Shown piece by piece: positions 7,965 to 17,031 of a stretch of 64,000 nt of DNA. The notes beneath the pieces are model-generated. The model saw nothing but the letters and a program-made list of their open reading frames with translations. It did not search any database and was not told the DNA's origin. Position 1 is the first letter of the stretch. Each line of letters starts with the position of its first letter. The DNA is from Burkholderiaceae bacterium (lineage in GTDB: Bacteria; Pseudomonadota; Gammaproteobacteria; Burkholderiales; Burkholderiaceae_C): NCBI GenBank assembly GCA_019751915.1, contig JAIEMS010000020.1:1-64000 (forward strand). The letters run 5' to 3'. A program made the translations under genes and the position numbers.

Positions 7965-8327
7965 ATGCAATCGATTCTTGCCGTTGATGACTCTCCGTCT
8001 ATGCGGAAAATGGTAGCCTTCACACTGACAGGTGCAGGCTACCATGTAGTCGAGGCGGTAGATGGCCAAGATGCTTATGAAAAAGCACAAAACCAAGAAT
8101 TCAACTTGGTGCTGGCGGACCAAAATATGCCCCGGCTTGATGGTCTGGGCCTCACGCGCAAACTGCGCGAACATCCAAAGTTCAAGACCATTCCGATTTT
8201 GATCTTGACTACGGAATCCAGCGACGAGATGAAGCAAGCAGGCCGTAGTGCCGGTGCGACAGGTTGGCTGGTGAAACCTTTTGATCCTAACCGGCTCATC
8301 GAAGTGATCCGGAAAGTGATTCGTTGA
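7965..8327 (+). CDS. cheY: Chemotaxis response regulator CheY
   Basis: Single-domain receiver of 120 residues that carries phosphate from CheA to FliM. The acidic pocket D8/D9 (LAVDDSPSM), phospho-acceptor D52 (LADQNMPRLDG), switch Thr82/83 (LILTTESS) and Lys104 (WLVKPFDP) are all present. CTGGAG precedes the ATG. Its neighbours are the CheZ-motif protein upstream and cheA downstream. It lacks any output domain, which separates it from the LuxR regulator at 5.6 kb. Confidence 0.96.
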   Translation: MQSILAVDDSPSMRKMVAFTLTGAGYHVVEAVDGQDAYEKAQNQEFNLVLADQNMPRLDGLGLTRKLREHPKFKTIPILILTTESSDEMKQAGRSAGATGWLVKPFDPNRLIEVIRKVIR

Positions 8328-8366
8328 TTGTGACCGATACGTACACCAAGTACACAGGAGCCCCAC

Positions 8367-10502
8367 ATGGGTGAAACCTATCAGGAAGGAACTGGCGCAG
8401 GGGCAGATTTCGACCTTACCCAGTTCTATCAGATTTTCTTTGAAGAAGCCGGTGAAAACTTGGATCAAATGGAGCACATTCTGCTCGACTTGAATCTCAG
8501 CAGTGCCAATGATGAGGAACTCAACGGGATTTTCCGCTGTGCACACTCGATCAAAGGCGGTGCGGCCACTTTCGGATTTGCTGACGTAGCAGAGTTGACC
8601 CACCAGATGGAGTCCCTGTTGGATCGTCTACGTCGGCATGAAATTCAGCCTATTCCAGAAATGGTCGATGTACTGCTGGAGTCTGCTGATGCCTCGCGTA
8701 GCTTGCTGGCACGCCACCAAGCGGGCGGACAAGGCGAAGCGGTATCAACCACCAGTTTAGTGCGACGCATCAGCGATTTGGCCGCCGGCATGGCACCCAC
8801 ACCTGCTGCTCCAGCTGTAGCAGTTGCGCCTGTACCTCCACCACCCGTTGCCCCACCACCGCCTCCAGCCACCCCAGTAGCGGCACCCGCTCGTGCGCCA
8901 GCGGCACCCGGAATACGCCGCATAGAGGTACAGATTGGCCCTCTGGAACAACCCGCTCAAGCAGACGCTGTCAAGGAACTTTTCCGGGATATTCCGGGGT
9001 TGGGAACTATCAGCGATTTGCCCTGCGATCAGGCACAGATGCGGCTGTTTTTCGTAGAAACATCCTCAACCGATGATGATCTGCTGGACTTGTTTGCATT
9101 TCACGTTTCTAAAGATCAGGTGCATATACGGTCGCACATTGAGGCTGTAGAACTTCCGTTGCCTGTCACTGCGACACCCAGCGGTGAAACACCCTTTGGT
9201 TTCTTTGGCGAACCAGCGGCTGAAGTGCCAGCAAAAAAAACCGTAGCAGCGCCTGCTCCGGTACCCGTTCCCGCCCCTGCTCCAGTGGCTGCTGCTGCCA
9301 GCGCAGCACCCAAAGCTGCAAACCAAGCAGCACAGATGGAGTCAACCACCATTCGTGTGGCAGTTAATAAGGTCGATCAGCTGATTAATCTTGTGGGCGA
9401 ATTAGTCATCACCCAAGCGATGTTGGCACAAAACAGCCGCGGCTTAGATACTGCGATGTACCAGCAGTTGTTGGCTGGGTTGGTCGATCTTGATCGCAAT
9501 ACCCGCGACCTTCAAGAGTCGGTCATGTCGATTCGCATGATCCCGATGTCGGTAGTTTTCAGTCGTTTTCCTCGAATGCTGCGCGATCTGGCCAACAAAC
9601 TCGGGAAAAAGGTAGATTTTGTCACCTTGGGTGAGGCTACCGAATTGGACAAAGGTTTGGTCGAAAAAATTACCGACCCATTGACCCATTTGGTGCGTAA
9701 CAGTTGCGATCATGGCATCGAAATGCCTGCCGACCGGATCGCCAAGGGCAAGCCCGAACACGGCACCATCACCTTGGCGGCATCACACCAAGGTGGCTCT
9801 ATCGTCATTGAGGTGCGCGACGATGGTCACGGTCTGTCACGCGAAAAGATACTGCGCAAAGCCCGTGAACGCGGATTGGATGTCTCGGATCAGATGACCG
9901 ACTCAGAGGTCTGGCTACTTATTTTTGCCCCAGGCTTCTCTACGGCAGATGTCGTTACCGACGTTTCTGGTCGCGGAGTTGGGTTGGATGTCGTCAAACG
10001 TAACATTGCGGCGTTGAATGGCACGGTCGAGATCGACTCCACCGAAGGTCGTGGTATGACCGTATCGGTTCGACTGCCACTGACACTGGCCATCATGGAT
10101 GGTATGTCGGTGGGCGTTGGCGATGAGGTTTATATCTTGCCCCTGTCGTCTGTGGTCGAATCGTTCCAAGTCAATTCTGATGATGTCAGCACCGTCGCAC
10201 AAGGCGCGCAATTGGTGAAGGTGCGAGACGAGTACATGCCCGTACTTGCCCTCGAACGAATCTTCCAAGTGCCTCGGCGCGACCAAGAAAAGTCCAGCAC
10301 CATCATGGTGGTGGTCGAGGCCGAGGGCTGCCGAGTGGCATTGCTCGTGGATGAACTCTTAGGCCAACACCAAGTTGTCGTGAAAAATCTTGAGTCCAAT
10401 TACCGCAAAGTGCCAAACGTTTCCGGTGCCACCATTTTGGGTGACGGTAAGGTAGCGCTCATTTTGGATATTAATGGACTGGTTCGCCGGGCGCGTCATT
10501 GA
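8367..10502 (+). CDS. cheA: Chemotaxis histidine kinase CheA
   Basis: CheA is the signalling kinase of chemoreceptor arrays and phosphorylates CheY and CheB. The 711 residues show P1 Hpt with phospho-His60 in CAHSIKGGAATFGF; a Pro/Ala linker; a CheY-binding P2 (about 180-270); a second Ala/Pro linker; P3 dimerisation helices (from about 325); a P4 ATPase with N-box NSCDHGIE, DDGHGLS and GRGVGLDVVKRN; and a P5 CheW-like domain to the end. All catalytic motifs are intact. It is preceded by AGGAG and lies between cheY and cheW. Confidence 0.97.
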   Translation: MGETYQEGTGAGADFDLTQFYQIFFEEAGENLDQMEHILLDLNLSSANDEELNGIFRCAHSIKGGAATFGFADVAELTHQMESLLDRLRRHEIQPIPEMVDVLLESADASRSLLARHQAGGQGEAVSTTSLVRRISDLAAGMAPTPAAPAVAVAPVPPPPVAPPPPPATPVAAPARAPAAPGIRRIEVQIGPLEQPAQADAVKELFRDIPGLGTISDLPCDQAQMRLFFVETSSTDDDLLDLFAFHVSKDQVHIRSHIEAVELPLPVTATPSGETPFGFFGEPAAEVPAKKTVAAPAPVPVPAPAPVAAAASAAPKAANQAAQMESTTIRVAVNKVDQLINLVGELVITQAMLAQNSRGLDTAMYQQLLAGLVDLDRNTRDLQESVMSIRMIPMSVVFSRFPRMLRDLANKLGKKVDFVTLGEATELDKGLVEKITDPLTHLVRNSCDHGIEMPADRIAKGKPEHGTITLAASHQGGSIVIEVRDDGHGLSREKILRKARERGLDVSDQMTDSEVWLLIFAPGFSTADVVTDVSGRGVGLDVVKRNIAALNGTVEIDSTEGRGMTVSVRLPLTLAIMDGMSVGVGDEVYILPLSSVVESFQVNSDDVSTVAQGAQLVKVRDEYMPVLALERIFQVPRRDQEKSSTIMVVVEAEGCRVALLVDELLGQHQVVVKNLESNYRKVPNVSGATILGDGKVALILDINGLVRRARH

Positions 10503-10552
10503 CAAAAGCGCACAGTGGCATGCAAGTCAATGTAATTTAAGGAGAATTCACC

Positions 10553-11041
10553 ATGAGCGTAGTAGGCAAAACGGGAGAGGTAGCCGCCCCTGGGGCGCGT
10601 GAATACCTGACGTTTAGGCTAGATCAGGAAGAGTATGGCATTGACATTTTGAAGGTTCAGGAAATACGCGGCTACGAATCGCCAACGCGCATTGCCAATG
10701 CACCTGATTTCATCAAGGGCGTAGTCAATCTGCGCGGGACTATTGTGCCGATTGTGGACATGCGTCTGAAGTTCAATTGCACACAAGCTGAATACAACAG
10801 TTTCACGGTGGTCATCGTGCTGAATCTGCGCCAACGGGTGGTTGGCATCGTGGTTGACTCTGTCAGTGACGTAATGGAGCTGGCTCTGGAGAATATTCGC
10901 GCTGCACCTGATATTGAAAGCGTGATTGATAATAGTTGTATTCTCGGACTTGGATCAGTCGGCGAACGCATGCTTATTTTGCTCGACATCGAAAAACTCA
11001 TGTCCGGTGTGGACATGGGTTTGGTGCCAATAGGAGAGTAA
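10553..11041 (+). CDS. cheW: Chemotaxis coupling protein CheW
   Basis: CheW couples CheA to chemoreceptors. The length of 162 residues matches the family. A strong AAGGAG lies seven bases before the ATG. CheW core features are visible: [20 protein letters not shown], the receptor-contact loop [16 protein letters not shown] and the C-terminal [14 protein letters not shown] 50-base gap separates it from cheA. The next gene, cheR, is 154 bases away rather than following closely. Confidence 0.96.
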   Translation: MSVVGKTGEVAAPGAREYLTFRLDQEEYGIDILKVQEIRGYESPTRIANAPDFIKGVVNLRGTIVPIVDMRLKFNCTQAEYNSFTVVIVLNLRQRVVGIVVDSVSDVMELALENIRAAPDIESVIDNSCILGLGSVGERMLILLDIEKLMSGVDMGLVPIGE

Positions 11042-11059
11042 ATTTTGGTAGCGTTTGGC

Positions 11060-11089
11060 GTTTATTTTGACAAAACTGTTTTAATAAAC
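11060..11089. promoter_or_regulatory. Inverted repeat in the cheW-cheR gap
   Basis: GTTTATT and AATAAAC form perfect seven-base arms, with an inner ACA/TGT pair, around an AT-rich centre. It lies 18 bases past the cheW stop and 107 before cheR, in the 154-base gap. It could be an operator, a weak terminator or part of a cheR promoter; sequence alone does not decide. Confidence 0.35.
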
Positions 11090-11195
11090 AACCGTCCGGC
11101 GGTGAATTTATGCACAACCAAAATACTCACTCTCAAATAGCCCATGCACGCACCACGCCACAGCAACCCATGCCCCCTAACGGGGCGATACTGCC

Positions 11196-12041
11196 ATGCC
11201 CATCGATACTGAATCATCAGGCCCTTTGGTGCAAGGGCGCGAGTTTGCTTGGACTAATGCTGATTTTTTGCGTGTCCAGACATTAATTTACCAACGTGCT
11301 GGCATTAGCTTACACGATGGTAAACACGCAATGGTCTACAGCCGCCTGTCGCGGCGTTTACGTGAAACCGGTTATGCCAGTTTTCGTGAATACCTCGATT
11401 GGCTAGAGCAGCACGATGGCGTAGAGTGGCAAGAATTTGTCAATGCGTTGACTACCAACCTGACAGCATTCTTCAGAGAGCAACATCACTTTGAGATTCT
11501 GGCTACTTACCTGCGCTCTAAGCCTGCGGGAACACCTTGGCAGGTTTGGTGCAACGCGGCATCTACCGGAGAAGAACCCTACTCCATCGTCATGACTGCA
11601 CTGGAGACCTTGGGTGCCAACGCACACTTCAAACTCACAGCCAGTGATATTGATTCGCGCGTGCTGGCAGCAGCAGCCCAAGGAGTTTACCGACTCGATG
11701 CACTCAAGGGCTTGAGTACAGAGCGCCAGCAACGCTTCTTTCTCAAAGGAAAAGGTTCTAATCTCGGACTAATGCGAGCCAAGCCCGAATTGCGCCGTGC
11801 TATCGAATTCATGATTGTCAATCTTATCCGCGACGATTGGCCATTTCGGGAATCTTTTGATGCTGTGTTCTGTCGCAATGTAATGATTTATTTTGATGCG
11901 GCAACCCAGCGTCGGGTTTTAGAGAGAATTCATCGGGTCTTAAAACCCGGCGGCATGCTCTTTGTTGGACATGCCGAAAATTTCAGCGAATCTCGTGATC
12001 TTTTTACTTTGCGTGGAAAAACGGTTTACGAGCGCCGTTAA
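11196..12041 (+). CDS. cheR: Chemoreceptor methyltransferase CheR
   Basis: CheR methylates receptor glutamates with S-adenosylmethionine during adaptation. It has 281 residues. The N-terminal helical domain (about 20-80, FLRVQTLIYQRAGISLHDGK) precedes the SAM-binding fold with NAASTGEEPYSIVM, the acidic SDID loop, and CRNVMIYFD near the end; VLKPGGMLFVGHAE is the typical late motif. A beta-hairpin region is present that in tethered CheR types binds receptor C-terminal pentapeptides. It is followed by cheD and cheB, the complete adaptation module. Confidence 0.96.
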   Translation: MPIDTESSGPLVQGREFAWTNADFLRVQTLIYQRAGISLHDGKHAMVYSRLSRRLRETGYASFREYLDWLEQHDGVEWQEFVNALTTNLTAFFREQHHFEILATYLRSKPAGTPWQVWCNAASTGEEPYSIVMTALETLGANAHFKLTASDIDSRVLAAAAQGVYRLDALKGLSTERQQRFFLKGKGSNLGLMRAKPELRRAIEFMIVNLIRDDWPFRESFDAVFCRNVMIYFDAATQRRVLERIHRVLKPGGMLFVGHAENFSESRDLFTLRGKTVYERR

Positions 12042-12073
12042 TCGGTTTGCACTGCCTTTCTTCTCACGCATTC

Positions 12074-12823
12074 ATGGCAACTTATTTTTCGCATCTTTCG
12101 GCTTCATCAACAACTCCCAAAATGGGCGAACTCGCCCGCCCCTCCGAACGGCCCACTGCTGCACCACCAGCGACTTATGGCAGCGATGCTGCCTCCCCAG
12201 TGGCCCGTGAATCCTCTTTGCTCGAACTCAAACGCAGACCGAAACGCCCCGGACAGGCTGACTTTTTTTTCTTTGACCACCATTTTCAGCACAATGCAGT
12301 CAAAGTACTTCCGGGTGAATATTTTGTCGCTAACGAAAATATGATCATCATGACGGTGCTGGGTTCATGCATTGCTGCTTGCCTCTGGGACAGCCGTGTG
12401 CGAGTGGGTGGGATGAACCACTTTATGCTGCCAGAAGGCGATTCGGTTGATCTTTCTGGACGCTATGGCTCTTATGCAATGGAGCTTTTAATTAATGAAA
12501 TGATTAAGCACGGTGCTAAAAGAGAAACCATGCAGGCAAAGATTTTCGGTGGTGCCCAAGTCATGCACCATTTCACAACCATGAATGTCGGCGAACGCAA
12601 TACCGAATTCGTGGTTAATTATTTACGAACAGAGCGTATCCCGATTGTTTCGGAAGATGTGCTCGATATTCATCCGCGCAAGGTTGTTTTCTTCCCGGTT
12701 ACAGGAAAAGTGATGGTGAAGCGTTTAGCCCATGCCCACCCGGATGTTTTGGCACAAGACAAGCGCGGCAATGCCGTGACCGTGGCCCAAACCACGGCAG
12801 GCGGATCTGTCGATCTATTTTAA
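12074..12823 (+). CDS. cheD: Chemoreceptor glutamine deamidase CheD
   Basis: CheD deamidates receptor glutamines. I chose ATG 12074 (249 residues); ATG 12122 is also possible because the first 60 residues are low in conservation. The catalytic Cys is in [12 protein letters not shown] and the catalytic His in [11 protein letters not shown]; the ribose-binding-like fold continues with [15 protein letters not shown] and [10 protein letters not shown]. It is longer than minimal CheD because of the N-terminal extension and a basic [13 protein letters not shown] segment. It sits between cheR and cheB as in many betaproteobacteria. Confidence 0.94.
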   Translation: MATYFSHLSASSTTPKMGELARPSERPTAAPPATYGSDAASPVARESSLLELKRRPKRPGQADFFFFDHHFQHNAVKVLPGEYFVANENMIIMTVLGSCIAACLWDSRVRVGGMNHFMLPEGDSVDLSGRYGSYAMELLINEMIKHGAKRETMQAKIFGGAQVMHHFTTMNVGERNTEFVVNYLRTERIPIVSEDVLDIHPRKVVFFPVTGKVMVKRLAHAHPDVLAQDKRGNAVTVAQTTAGGSVDLF

Positions 12824-12836
12824 AAAAGGTTTGGTG

Positions 12837-13928
12837 ATGAGCAGGAAAATCCGGGTGATTGTGGTTGACGATTCTGCCTTAGTGCGCAGTTTGCTCGCAG
12901 AAATCATTAACCGACAGCCCGACATGGAGTGCATCGGCTCGGCCAACGATCCACTGATTGCCCGGGAGATGATTCGAGAACTTGACCCCGATGTCATTAC
13001 CCTCGACATCGAGATGCCACGCATGGATGGAATTGATTTCTTAGGGCGACTCATGCGCCTGCGACCTACACCGGTGGTCATGATCTCGACCCTGACCGAG
13101 CGGGGCGCAGAAGTCACCCTCAAATCACTGGAGTTGGGTGCGGTCGATTTTGTCGCCAAGCCGCGCGTCGGCTTAACGAATGGATTAAATGATCTAGCAG
13201 ATCAAATTGTGGACAAAATTCGGGTTGCTGCTGTGTCGAAAGTTCGACGTATTCAAAAGGAGTCTGCGAGCGTGGCGACAACAAATGCGAATCAAACTGT
13301 GGGTTCTTCGGTCAGTTTGCTAGGACGTGTATCAACAGAAAAGCTCATTTTCATTGGTGCTTCCACTGGCGGCACCGAGGCAATCAAAGAAATTTTGGTG
13401 CATTTACCTGCCGATTGCCCAGCCATCGTTATCACCCAGCACATGCCCCCGGGCTTTACGACCAGTTTTGCCGCTCGGCTCAACAGCTTGTGCCAAATCA
13501 CCGTGAAAGAGGCTGTGCATGGGGAGCGTATTCTTCCGGGACATGCCTACATCGCTCCCGGTGGCAAGCAATTTCACATCAGCCGCAGTGGTGCCAACTA
13601 TGTGGCGGTGGTCGATGATGGCCCCCCCGTGAACCGACACAAACCATCGGTCGAGGTGCTGTTCAAGTCGGCTGCCGCAGTGGTGGGGCGCAATGCCTTT
13701 GGCATCATGCTGACGGGCATGGGTGGCGATGGCGCTGCCGCTATGCGCGAGATGAAGGATGCAGGCAGCTACAACTACGTGCAAGACGAGGCCAGCTGTA
13801 TTGTGTTTGGTATGCCGCGTGAGGCCATCGCTAAGGGCGCAGCAGACGAAGTGCTGCCCCTAACCCAAATCGCACCAGCCTTGGTAGCCAAGCTGCGTGG
13901 CTCGTCTGGCGGGCATCACCGGGTTTGA
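12837..13928 (+). CDS. cheB: Chemotaxis methylesterase/deamidase CheB
   Basis: CheB removes receptor methyl groups and is activated by phosphorylation. ATG 12837 follows AAAAAAGGTTT; two in-frame near-cognate codons lie directly before it. In 363 residues, the receiver has D57 in [12 protein letters not shown]. The esterase has Ser in [16 protein letters not shown] (about 174), His in [10 protein letters not shown] (about 201) and Asp in [10 protein letters not shown] (about 297). It is the last gene of the chemotaxis run and is convergent with the next gene. Confidence 0.97.
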   Translation: MSRKIRVIVVDDSALVRSLLAEIINRQPDMECIGSANDPLIAREMIRELDPDVITLDIEMPRMDGIDFLGRLMRLRPTPVVMISTLTERGAEVTLKSLELGAVDFVAKPRVGLTNGLNDLADQIVDKIRVAAVSKVRRIQKESASVATTNANQTVGSSVSLLGRVSTEKLIFIGASTGGTEAIKEILVHLPADCPAIVITQHMPPGFTTSFAARLNSLCQITVKEAVHGERILPGHAYIAPGGKQFHISRSGANYVAVVDDGPPVNRHKPSVEVLFKSAAAVVGRNAFGIMLTGMGGDGAAAMREMKDAGSYNYVQDEASCIVFGMPREAIAKGAADEVLPLTQIAPALVAKLRGSSGGHHRV

Positions 13929-13944
13929 TCTGCACCAAGGGGCG

Positions 13945-13967
13945 GCTGTGCAGCAGCGCTGCACAGC
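13945..13967. terminator. Ten-base perfect hairpin between convergent genes
   Basis: GCTGTGCAGC, loop AGC, GCTGCACAGC: a perfect ten-base stem in the 55-base space between the cheB stop and the stop of the DUF3297 gene. There is no T-run, so it is not a classical intrinsic terminator, but its place and symmetry suit transcript-end protection for both genes. Confidence 0.5.
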
Positions 13968-13983
13968 TCTACCCACCCGCCGG

Positions 13984-14232
13984 TTATTTGTAAAACACCT
14001 CGACAGTGCCCTTGAGGGTAATCAACAGGGGTTTGCCCTTGCGATCGAGCGTTTTGCCAGCGGGCACCTTGACCCAGCCTTCACTGACGCAGTATTCCTC
14101 CACGTCAAAACGCTCTTTGTTGTTCAGCCGAATGCCAATGTCGTACTGAAAAATGGCGGCAATGTGGTGGGGACTGCGCGGATCAATCGACAGGCGGTCA
14201 GGTAAAGTAGGGGTGCAATCGGCTTGGGTCAT
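13984..14232 (-). CDS. DUF3297 family protein
   Basis: Short 82-residue soluble protein of unknown function. I recognise the family from PDRLSIDPRSPHH, GIRLNNKERFDVEEYCVSEG and WVKVPAGKTLDRKGKPL, which are strongly conserved in proteobacteria. It is mostly beta-strand by appearance with no signal peptide or membrane helix. The ATG at 14232 is immediately preceded by a CRISPR-repeat-like palindrome, so the 5' untranslated region is formed by that element. Function is unknown. Confidence 0.88.
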   Translation of the reverse strand: MTQADCTPTLPDRLSIDPRSPHHIAAIFQYDIGIRLNNKERFDVEEYCVSEGWVKVPAGKTLDRKGKPLLITLKGTVEVFYK

Positions 14233-14262
14233 GTTTCAGTCCGCGCCTCTCAAGAGGCGATT
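14233..14262. repeat. Solitary CRISPR-repeat-like element, copy 1
   Basis: GTTTCAGTCCGCGCCTCTCA followed by AGAGGCGATT resembles the general form of type I-C CRISPR repeats (GTTTCAATCC, then a GC stem of CGCCTC/GAGGCG with a four-base loop). There is a single copy, no spacer array and no cas gene. It touches the start codon of the DUF3297 gene (CAT on the plus strand). Copies 2 and 3 are at 31912 and 52142. Confidence 0.6.
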
Positions 14263-14323
14263 GGGGAAGAGGTTACCTCTGTCTCTGCGAGCGATTTTAT
14301 CCCTTGGAAATAGGAATTTGCCT

Positions 14324-14385
14324 CCAATAGGCATCTAAAGTGCCTCTAGCCCAGATGCCTATTGGATAAGTTGCTACTAAAAACA
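14324..14385. repeat. Palindromic intergenic repeat with 13-base perfect arms (GCGCTAG family, divergent)
   Basis: CCAATAGGCATCT (14324-14336) is the exact reverse complement of AGATGCCTATTGG (14353-14365), with a 16-base loop containing CTCTAGCCC. The right flank GGATAAGTTGCTACTAAAAA resembles other AT-rich repeats in this window (22744, 30509). It lies downstream of the gene ending at 14418. Confidence 0.6.
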
Positions 14386-14417
14386 GAGCAAAAACCGCTA
14401 CCCCCTACCGTGCCCGA

Positions 14418-14735
14418 TCACTCGCTCCAGTTGGAGTGCTTTTCGCACAGCTTGTTGGTGTATTTACCCTTAGATGTCTCAGCAAACTTCACCAAGTTGC
14501 CACGAAAATCATCAGAGGTTTCGTTCCACATACAGGTGCACCACGCTTGCGCCTTGGTTTGGCCCTTGATGGGGCTAGGCTCGTCTCCGCCCTCGTACAG
14601 CGTCGCCGCGTGGTTCAGGCACTGACGGTATTGCGGATCACCTGCCGGAGGACGGTTGTAATCGGTAGCAGCAAAGGCACTGCCAACCAGCGCCAACAAT
14701 AAGGTCGATGCGACCAACGAGATGGTTTTTTTCAT
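14418..14735 (-). CDS. Small secreted protein of unknown function
   Basis: The 105-residue product starts at ATG 14735 with a clear signal peptide (MKK, hydrophobic SLVASTLLLALVGSAFA, cleavage near AFA-ATD). The mature part is about 83 residues, has four Cys (QCLNHAA, WCTCMW, KLCEKH) and is hydrophilic, so it is probably a periplasmic disulphide-bonded protein. A longer frame upstream adds a hydrophobic leader with no ribosome site and was rejected. I do not recognise the family. It is on the opposite strand to rep. Confidence 0.7.
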   Translation of the reverse strand: MKKTISLVASTLLLALVGSAFAATDYNRPPAGDPQYRQCLNHAATLYEGGDEPSPIKGQTKAQAWCTCMWNETSDDFRGNLVKFAETSKGKYTNKLCEKHSNWSE

Positions 14736-14946
14736 AGGAAACCTGCTTTTCAAATCAAAGAGAAAACAAACCAGAAAGGGCCGTTGCACTGTGCCAACAA
14801 ACACAAAGAACGACCCCAGCCAATGTAGCAAGATGCCATGAACAGTGGCAAGAATCTTTCCAAGCGTAGCGAAAAATCGACAAAACCCGGCTCTGTATCA
14901 TTGCCCGCTGCGCCTTATCTCACCGTCTATTCCCCCATACACCCCC

Positions 14947-17031
14947 ATGTCCGCAGGCCTAAACCTCGCCCAGCTTCAGGCTGTCCATTACACCCACGGC
15001 CCCTGTCTGGTACTGGCCGGGGCGGGTTCGGGCAAGACACGCGTCATCACGCACAAAATTGCCCACCTGATTGAAGGTGGCATGCCGGCACAACAGATCG
15101 CTGCCATCACCTTTACCAACAAGGCCGCCGCCGAAATGCGCGAACGCGCCAAGGAACTGATTGGTCGGCGTGCCAAAGATGCACTCATCTGCACCTTTCA
15201 CTCGTTGGGCGTGCGCATGGTGCGCGAAGACGGCAAAGTCCTCGGCCTGAAACCGCAATTCAGTATTCTGGACACCGACGATGTCACCAGTATTTTGAAA
15301 GATGCAGCCGGTGGCAGCACCGATTCGGCCACAGCGCGCCAGTGGCAGTGGACGATCAGCCTGTGGAAAAACATGGGGCTGAACGCCCAGCAGGCACTGG
15401 CCCAAGCCCAAGACGACAGCGCACGCAGCATCGCCCGCATCATGGCCCGCTACGAGGAGCGCCTGACCGCCTACCAAAGCGTCGATTTTGATGATCTCAT
15501 CAGCCTGCCGCTCAAGCTGCTGCGCGATTTTCCGCAAGTGCGGGCCAAATGGCAGGCCGCTTTGGGCCATGTGCTGGTCGATGAATACCAAGACACCAAC
15601 GCCACCCAGTACGACCTGCTCAAACTGCTGGTGGGCGAACGCGGCCACTTTACCGCCGTGGGCGACGATGACCAAAGCATCTACGGCTGGCGCGGGGCCA
15701 CGCTGGACAACCTGAAAAAGCTCCCCGAAGATTTTCCGGCACTCAAAGTCGTCAAGCTAGAGCAAAACTACCGCTCTACCAGCGCCATCTTGCGCGCCGC
15801 CAACAACGTCATCGGGCCTAATCCCAAGCTGTTTCCGAAAACACTGTTTTCGGAACTGGGTGAGGGCGAGCCTGTGCGCGTGGTCGATGCCGACTCTGAA
15901 GAGCACGAGGCCGAACGTGCCGTGGCCCGCATTTTGGGCCTGCGCGCCTCCAGCAATCCGCCCCCCGATTGGCGCAACTTTGCGGTGCTGTACCGCGCCA
16001 ACCACCAAGCCAAACCGTTTGAAAAGGCACTGCGCCGGGCCAATATTCCGTACAAAGTCTCCGGTGGCACCAGTTTTTTTGACCGTGCTGAAATCAAAGA
16101 CCTGTGTGCTTGGTTTCGGTTGTGGATCAATTCAGAGGACGATCCGGCGTTCTTGCGCGCCGTGGCAACGCCCAAACGGGGCATCGGCCACCAAACACTG
16201 GCCCAGTTGGGCACCTTTGCCACCCAGCACAAACTGAGCCTGTTTGCCGCACTCTTTAGCCCCATGCTGCCCGCGGCCCTCCCCCGGCGCGCACTGGATG
16301 GCTTGCACGAGTTTGGCCGCTACGTCAACGACCTTGAATACCGCGCCCGCCACACCCACGGCGCGGACGATGCGAGCGCCTTTTTGATGGAGTGGCTGAA
16401 AGAAATTGGTTACGAAAAGCATCTCTACGACGGCGAAGACAGCGAAAAAGTCGCTGCCGCACGCTGGACAAATGTGCTTGAATTTTGCGATTGGATGGCG
16501 CAACGCGCCGGTGGACAAATCGACGAAGGCACTGGCAGCAGCATCACCAGCGCAAGCAAAAGCCTGCTGGAAGTAGCCCAAACCATTGCGCTGCTCTCGA
16601 CCATCTCTGAGCGCGAAAAAGACCAAGATATGGTCACGCTCTCGACACTGCACGCATCCAAAGGACTGGAATGGCCGCATGTTCTGCTGGCGGGCGTGAC
16701 CGAAGGCATGCTGCCCTTTAAAATGGACGACGATGGTGGCCGCGACAAAGATGCCAGCGACGCTACCGTGCAACGCCTGCAAGAAGAGCGCCGCCTGATG
16801 TACGTGGGCATCACCCGTGCCCAACGCACACTGGCGGTCAGCTGGACGAAAAAACGCAAAAAGGGTCGCGAAATGGTGGCCGCACAGCCCAGCCGCTTTA
16901 TTGCAGAAATGGCCCTCGATCAAACCACTGCCCGCGAGGATCCGCGCGAAAAACTCCGCGCTTTGCGGGCTGAATTTGCCGCCAAAGCGCAGGCATCCAA
17001 CGCAGCCAAAGCAAGCTTCTACGCCCGATGA
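14947..17031 (+). CDS. rep: ATP-dependent DNA helicase Rep (UvrD/PcrA superfamily 1)
   Basis: 3'-5' helicase that clears replication forks. I place the start at ATG 14947 (694 residues) because the family begins at SAGLNLAQLQAVHYTHGPCL; an earlier ATG would add 34 unrelated residues. Motifs: Walker A GAGSGKT (K30), TFTNKAAAEMRERA (Ia), VDEYQDTN (II), GDDDQSIYGWRGA (III), LEQNYRS (IV), STLHASKGLEW (V) and YVGITRAQRTL (VI). The C-terminus is Lys/Ala-rich. It is closer to Rep than to UvrD by length and by the GLNxAQ start, although UvrD-like assignment is not excluded. It overlaps the next gene by ATGA. Confidence 0.9.
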   Translation: MSAGLNLAQLQAVHYTHGPCLVLAGAGSGKTRVITHKIAHLIEGGMPAQQIAAITFTNKAAAEMRERAKELIGRRAKDALICTFHSLGVRMVREDGKVLGLKPQFSILDTDDVTSILKDAAGGSTDSATARQWQWTISLWKNMGLNAQQALAQAQDDSARSIARIMARYEERLTAYQSVDFDDLISLPLKLLRDFPQVRAKWQAALGHVLVDEYQDTNATQYDLLKLLVGERGHFTAVGDDDQSIYGWRGATLDNLKKLPEDFPALKVVKLEQNYRSTSAILRAANNVIGPNPKLFPKTLFSELGEGEPVRVVDADSEEHEAERAVARILGLRASSNPPPDWRNFAVLYRANHQAKPFEKALRRANIPYKVSGGTSFFDRAEIKDLCAWFRLWINSEDDPAFLRAVATPKRGIGHQTLAQLGTFATQHKLSLFAALFSPMLPAALPRRALDGLHEFGRYVNDLEYRARHTHGADDASAFLMEWLKEIGYEKHLYDGEDSEKVAAARWTNVLEFCDWMAQRAGGQIDEGTGSSITSASKSLLEVAQTIALLSTISEREKDQDMVTLSTLHASKGLEWPHVLLAGVTEGMLPFKMDDDGGRDKDASDATVQRLQEERRLMYVGITRAQRTLAVSWTKKRKKGREMVAAQPSRFIAEMALDQTTAREDPREKLRALRAEFAAKAQASNAAKASFYAR

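Noticed and set aside
11110-11286. Small forward frame (about 58 codons) starting at ATG 11110 between cheW and cheR
   Set aside because: It overlaps the cheR start in another frame, has no ribosome-binding site and its composition does not look coding.
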